Shown: piece by piece, positions 61,886-64,000 of the stretch
How the letters are laid out: each line of letters starts with the position of its first letter
How positions within the stretch are numbered: position 1 is the first letter of the stretch
Source: Winogradskya consettensis
GTDB lineage: Bacteria; Actinomycetota; Actinomycetes; Mycobacteriales; Micromonosporaceae
DNA: 64,000 nt
Assembly: GCF_018332715.1 (NCBI RefSeq)
Contig: NZ_BOQP01000027.1
Span: 248,001-312,000 of the forward strand
Direction: 5' to 3'
Position numbers and translations under genes: made by a program
Notes under the pieces: generated by a model
Seen by the model: the letters and a program-made list of their open reading frames with translations, nothing else
Told to the model about the DNA's origin: nothing
Databases searched by the model: none

Positions 61886-62573
61886 CGAGGACGAGGATCT
61901 GACCGGTGGTCGACGCGGCTGCGGATGAGGCCAGGTACGCCACAGCCGCGGCGACGTGTTCGGTGGCGATCGGTGCGCCGAGCGGGATCGCGGCCATCTT
62001 CCGGCTGACGTAGGCGGGGTCGGCGAGGACGTCCTCGGTCATCGCGCTGGGCACCACGGTCGGGGCGACAGCGTTGACGCGGATGCCGTCCGCGGCCCAT
62101 TCCAGGGCGAGCAGCCGGGTCAGGTGGCTGAGCCCGGCCTTGCTGACGCCGTACGCGAGGGAGTTCTTCGCGGCGAGGAAGGCGTGGGTCGACGAGATCG
62201 ACACGATGGAACCCCGGGAGTCGGCGAGAGCGGCGTGGGCGGCTTTCGCCATCCGGTACGCGCCGGTGAGGTTGACGTCGAGCACGTGCTGGAATGTCGC
62301 GACGTCGGTCTCCAGGGCGGTGCGGCGGACCATGATCCCGGCGGCGTTGACGAGCAGCGACAGCTCGCCGTGCGCTTGTGCGGCAGCCGAGACGACCGCG
62401 TTGCAGGAGTCGTCGTCGGTGACGTCGAGCCGGTGCGTGGTGATGCCTTCGCCGGCGTCGAGCCCTGCCAGGGAGCTGTCTGCCAGGGCCAGGCGCATCC
62501 CGGCGGCGCCGAGCGCGGCGGCGATCGCCTGTCCGATGGCCCCGGCGGCGCCGGTGATGAGTGCGGTCGTCAT
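61863..62573 (-). CDS. SDR family oxidoreductase
   Basis: This 236-aa classical SDR has TGAAGAIGQAIAAAL, LVNAAGIM, the catalytic Ser in VSISSTHAF, YGVSK with Tyr and Lys, and a typical C-terminal GQILVLDGG. It probably acts as an alcohol dehydrogenase or ketoreductase in the same pathway as the GMC, ALDH and OYE enzymes. The start overlaps the OYE stop by 4 bp (ATGA). It lacks the extra insertion seen in mycofactocin-coupled SDRs. Confidence 0.88.
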   Translation of the reverse strand: MTTALITGAAGAIGQAIAAALGAAGMRLALADSSLAGLDAGEGITTHRLDVTDDDSCNAVVSAAAQAHGELSLLVNAAGIMVRRTALETDVATFQHVLDVNLTGAYRMAKAAHAALADSRGSIVSISSTHAFLAAKNSLAYGVSKAGLSHLTRLLALEWAADGIRVNAVAPTVVPSAMTEDVLADPAYVSRKMAAIPLGAPIATEHVAAAVAYLASSAAASTTGQILVLDGGESLA

Positions 62574-64000
62574 GCGGTGACCAGGTCGTAGGGAGGGCGC
62601 ATGGAGAGTCCTTCGGTGCTTGCGGGGGAGCCGATCGCCAGTCCGGTGGCCCGCCCCTCGTAGACGGCTTCCTGCACGGTGCGCGGGGCGAACGCGTCGC
62701 CGACCAGGTGCACCTGACCGGTCCAGCCGGCCGCCGCGAGGTCGTCCAGCAGGGCGGCGCGGGCGCGGGCGGGCCGGACGTGGACGATCGTGTCGACCCC
62801 GGTCAGGGTCTGCTCCGACCCGTCGACGGTGTGGGTGAGGGTCACGGTGGTGCCGTCCGCGTGGGCGGCCCGGTGCATCGTGAAGATGCGTACGCCGCCC
62901 GCCCGGAGCCGTTCGGCGAGCCCGAGCCGGGAGTAGACGGTGATCCGCGGGGCCATGCTGCCCAGCGGGGTCACCAGCCGGACGGCGGTGCCGCGGGCGG
63001 CGAGCTGCTCGGCGAGCGCGAAGGCCTCCCACGATCCCAGTTCGTCGAGGACGAGCGTGGTCGCGCCCGCGGATTCCGGCCGGCGGACGACGTCGGTGAG
63101 TTCCAGGACCGGCGGGCCGCCGGGCAGCGTCAGCGCGTCGCCGGGACGGGTGGCCGATCCGGTGGCGAGGACGACGACGTCGGGCGCGAGCTCGGCGACG
63201 GTGGCGGCGGTGACCTCGGTGCCGAAACGTCGCACCACCGTGCCGGCGTCGAGCTCGGTCAGCAGGTCGCTCAGCAGCAGGCCGAATCCACTGCGGATCA
63301 AGGTGACGTCGGGCAGCGCGCCACCGGGCTCGGCGCGGGAGTCGGCGAGGACGACGCGGTGCCCGCGGCGGGCGGCGGTGGTCGCCGCTTCCAGCCCGGC
63401 GGGTCCGGCGCCGACGACGAGCACGGAACGCGGCTCGGGCCGCTCGGCCTCGGCCGCCAGCCAGGTGCGCTCCTGGCCGACGGCGGGGTTGACCGTGCAG
63501 GTGATCGGCGTGATCGCTTCCAGGTTGGCGTTGCACCCCTGGTTACACGCGATGCAGTGCCGCGGGGACGTGCTCAGGGTCAGTGCCGGTTCGGCGATGT
63601 GCGCCCGGGCGTACCCGACGAGGTCCGCCTCTCCCGCCTCGATCATGGACGCGCCCGTTTCGAGATTGTCGATCCGGCAGATCGCGAGCACGGGAACGTC
63701 CGGGAACTCCCGCTTGAAGCGGGCGGGCAGATGCCGGAACGGGGCGCGGCCGTAGCTCATGTCGGCCATCTGCGTGCTCAGCGACGCCGCCCCGATGTAC
63801 GCGGAATGGCTGACATGCAGGAAGTTGATGGGGGCGGCGTCGCGCAGGTGCTCGACGATCCGGACGACGTCGTCGGGGCCGAGCCCGCCGGGCTGGAACT
63901 CGTCGGCGGACAGCCGCAACCCGACCGCCGCACGCCCGGCCACGGCGTCGACGACGGCGATCAGTGCCTCGCGGGCGAGCCGGGTACGGCGCTCGAACGA
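62570..64000 (-). CDS. OYE-like NADH:flavin oxidoreductase / 2,4-dienoyl-CoA reductase-type enzyme (N-terminus cut by window edge)
   Basis: The last ~476 residues of a FadH-type iron-sulfur flavoenzyme are visible. The TIM-barrel end (LRLSADEFQPGG, ICRIDNLETG, EADLVGYARAHIAEP) is followed by the 4Fe-4S cluster motif CIACNQGC plus a later Cys (ITCTVNP), an FAD/NAD domain (VVGAGPAGLEAATTAARRG, VVVLATGSATRP) and a C-terminal HLVGDAFAPRTVQEAV. It reduces an enone, dienoyl thioester or similar with NAD(P)H. The frame is open to the window edge, so the true start lies beyond it. Confidence 0.88.
   Translation of the reverse strand, partial: SFERRTRLAREALIAVVDAVAGRAAVGLRLSADEFQPGGLGPDDVVRIVEHLRDAAPINFLHVSHSAYIGAASLSTQMADMSYGRAPFRHLPARFKREFPDVPVLAICRIDNLETGASMIEAGEADLVGYARAHIAEPALTLSTSPRHCIACNQGCNANLEAITPITCTVNPAVGQERTWLAAEAERPEPRSVLVVGAGPAGLEAATTAARRGHRVVLADSRAEPGGALPDVTLIRSGFGLLLSDLLTELDAGTVVRRFGTEVTAATVAELAPDVVVLATGSATRPGDALTLPGGPPVLELTDVVRRPESAGATTLVLDELGSWEAFALAEQLAARGTAVRLVTPLGSMAPRITVYSRLGLAERLRAGGVRIFTMHRAAHADGTTVTLTHTVDGSEQTLTGVDTIVHVRPARARAALLDDLAAAGWTGQVHLVGDAFAPRTVQEAVYEGRATGLAIGSPASTEGLSMRPPYDLVTA

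Noticed and set aside
60098..62008. 636-codon plus-strand frame opposite ALDH/GMC
   Set aside because: Antisense shadow without motifs.
1..64000. tRNA, rRNA, CRISPR array, IS element or prophage
   Set aside because: No cloverleaf, repeat-spacer array, transposase, integrase or terminal repeats were recognised on reading either strand. A tRNAscan or IS search was not possible here.

Overview
The window is about 64 kb of very GC-rich DNA. Genes are tightly packed, ATGA overlaps are common, GTG and TTG starts occur, and long spurious antisense reading frames are everywhere. With SARP, LAL-LuxR and HxlR regulators, a GH5-CBM2 cellulase carrying a CebR-type operator, a Tat substrate and an NHLP-type RiPP cluster, this points to a filamentous actinomycete chromosome. 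A Micromonosporaceae (Actinoplanes-like) origin is an inference. No rRNA, tRNA, CRISPR array, phage or IS element was recognised, and no gene-free stretch exceeds 300 bp.

Region 1 (1-12.6 kb) is an accessory redox and hydrolase region. It has an XRE regulator divergent from a truncated SDR, a VOC protein, an SDR, a cNMP-domain flavoprotein, and two convergent HxlR regulators that both keep an N-terminal Cys. A five-gene operon follows (hydrolase, crotonase, hydrolase, MFS, aldo/keto reductase). A recurring 18-bp motif (TTGGAAA..ACAACYTAG) precedes these units and looks like a shared HxlR operator. A Tat-exported amidohydrolase and a divergent TetR gene flank a perfect 12-bp inverted repeat.

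Region 2 (12.6-30 kb) has a secreted cellulase, an orphan SigB/F-type sigma factor, a methyltransferase and a DUF808 membrane protein. A regulator-rich block comes next: SARP-NB-ARC regulator 1, a 2TM protein, a second cNMP-flavoprotein, a large fusion of a RetSat/CrtI-like oxidoreductase with a ferredoxin reductase and a 2Fe-2S ferredoxin, a LAL-LuxR regulator, and a shortened SARP regulator 2 coupled to SRPBCC and SDR genes.

Region 3 (30-41.9 kb) holds a quinone-oxidoreductase/cupin operon behind two tandem palindromes, a 1200-aa subtilase, an alpha/beta hydrolase with EF-hand loops in its lid, a LysR/MFS divergon, an FMO-like flavoprotein and a lipoprotein.

Region 4 (41.9-58.2 kb) is the highlight: a hybrid RiPP cluster. 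It encodes a fused TOMM cyclodehydratase (E1-like plus YcaO), a SagB-type azoline dehydrogenase, an NHLM-type HlyD protein, a C39-peptidase ABC exporter and a second NHLM ABC protein, and a MerR regulator. Two 120-aa NHLP precursors follow; the first ends in ACCCPCCCT. Then come a second YcaO with TfuA (a thioamide-forming pair) and a radical SAM enzyme with a CX4CX2C motif. The predicted product is an exported polythiazole peptide that may also be thioamidated and radical-modified.

Region 5 (58-64 kb) is a minus-strand oxidoreductase operon: an OYE/dienoyl-CoA-reductase-like enzyme (cut by the window edge), SDR, GMC oxidoreductase, aldehyde dehydrogenase, Ohr and flavin reductase. It looks like alcohol/aldehyde catabolism, possibly mycofactocin-linked.
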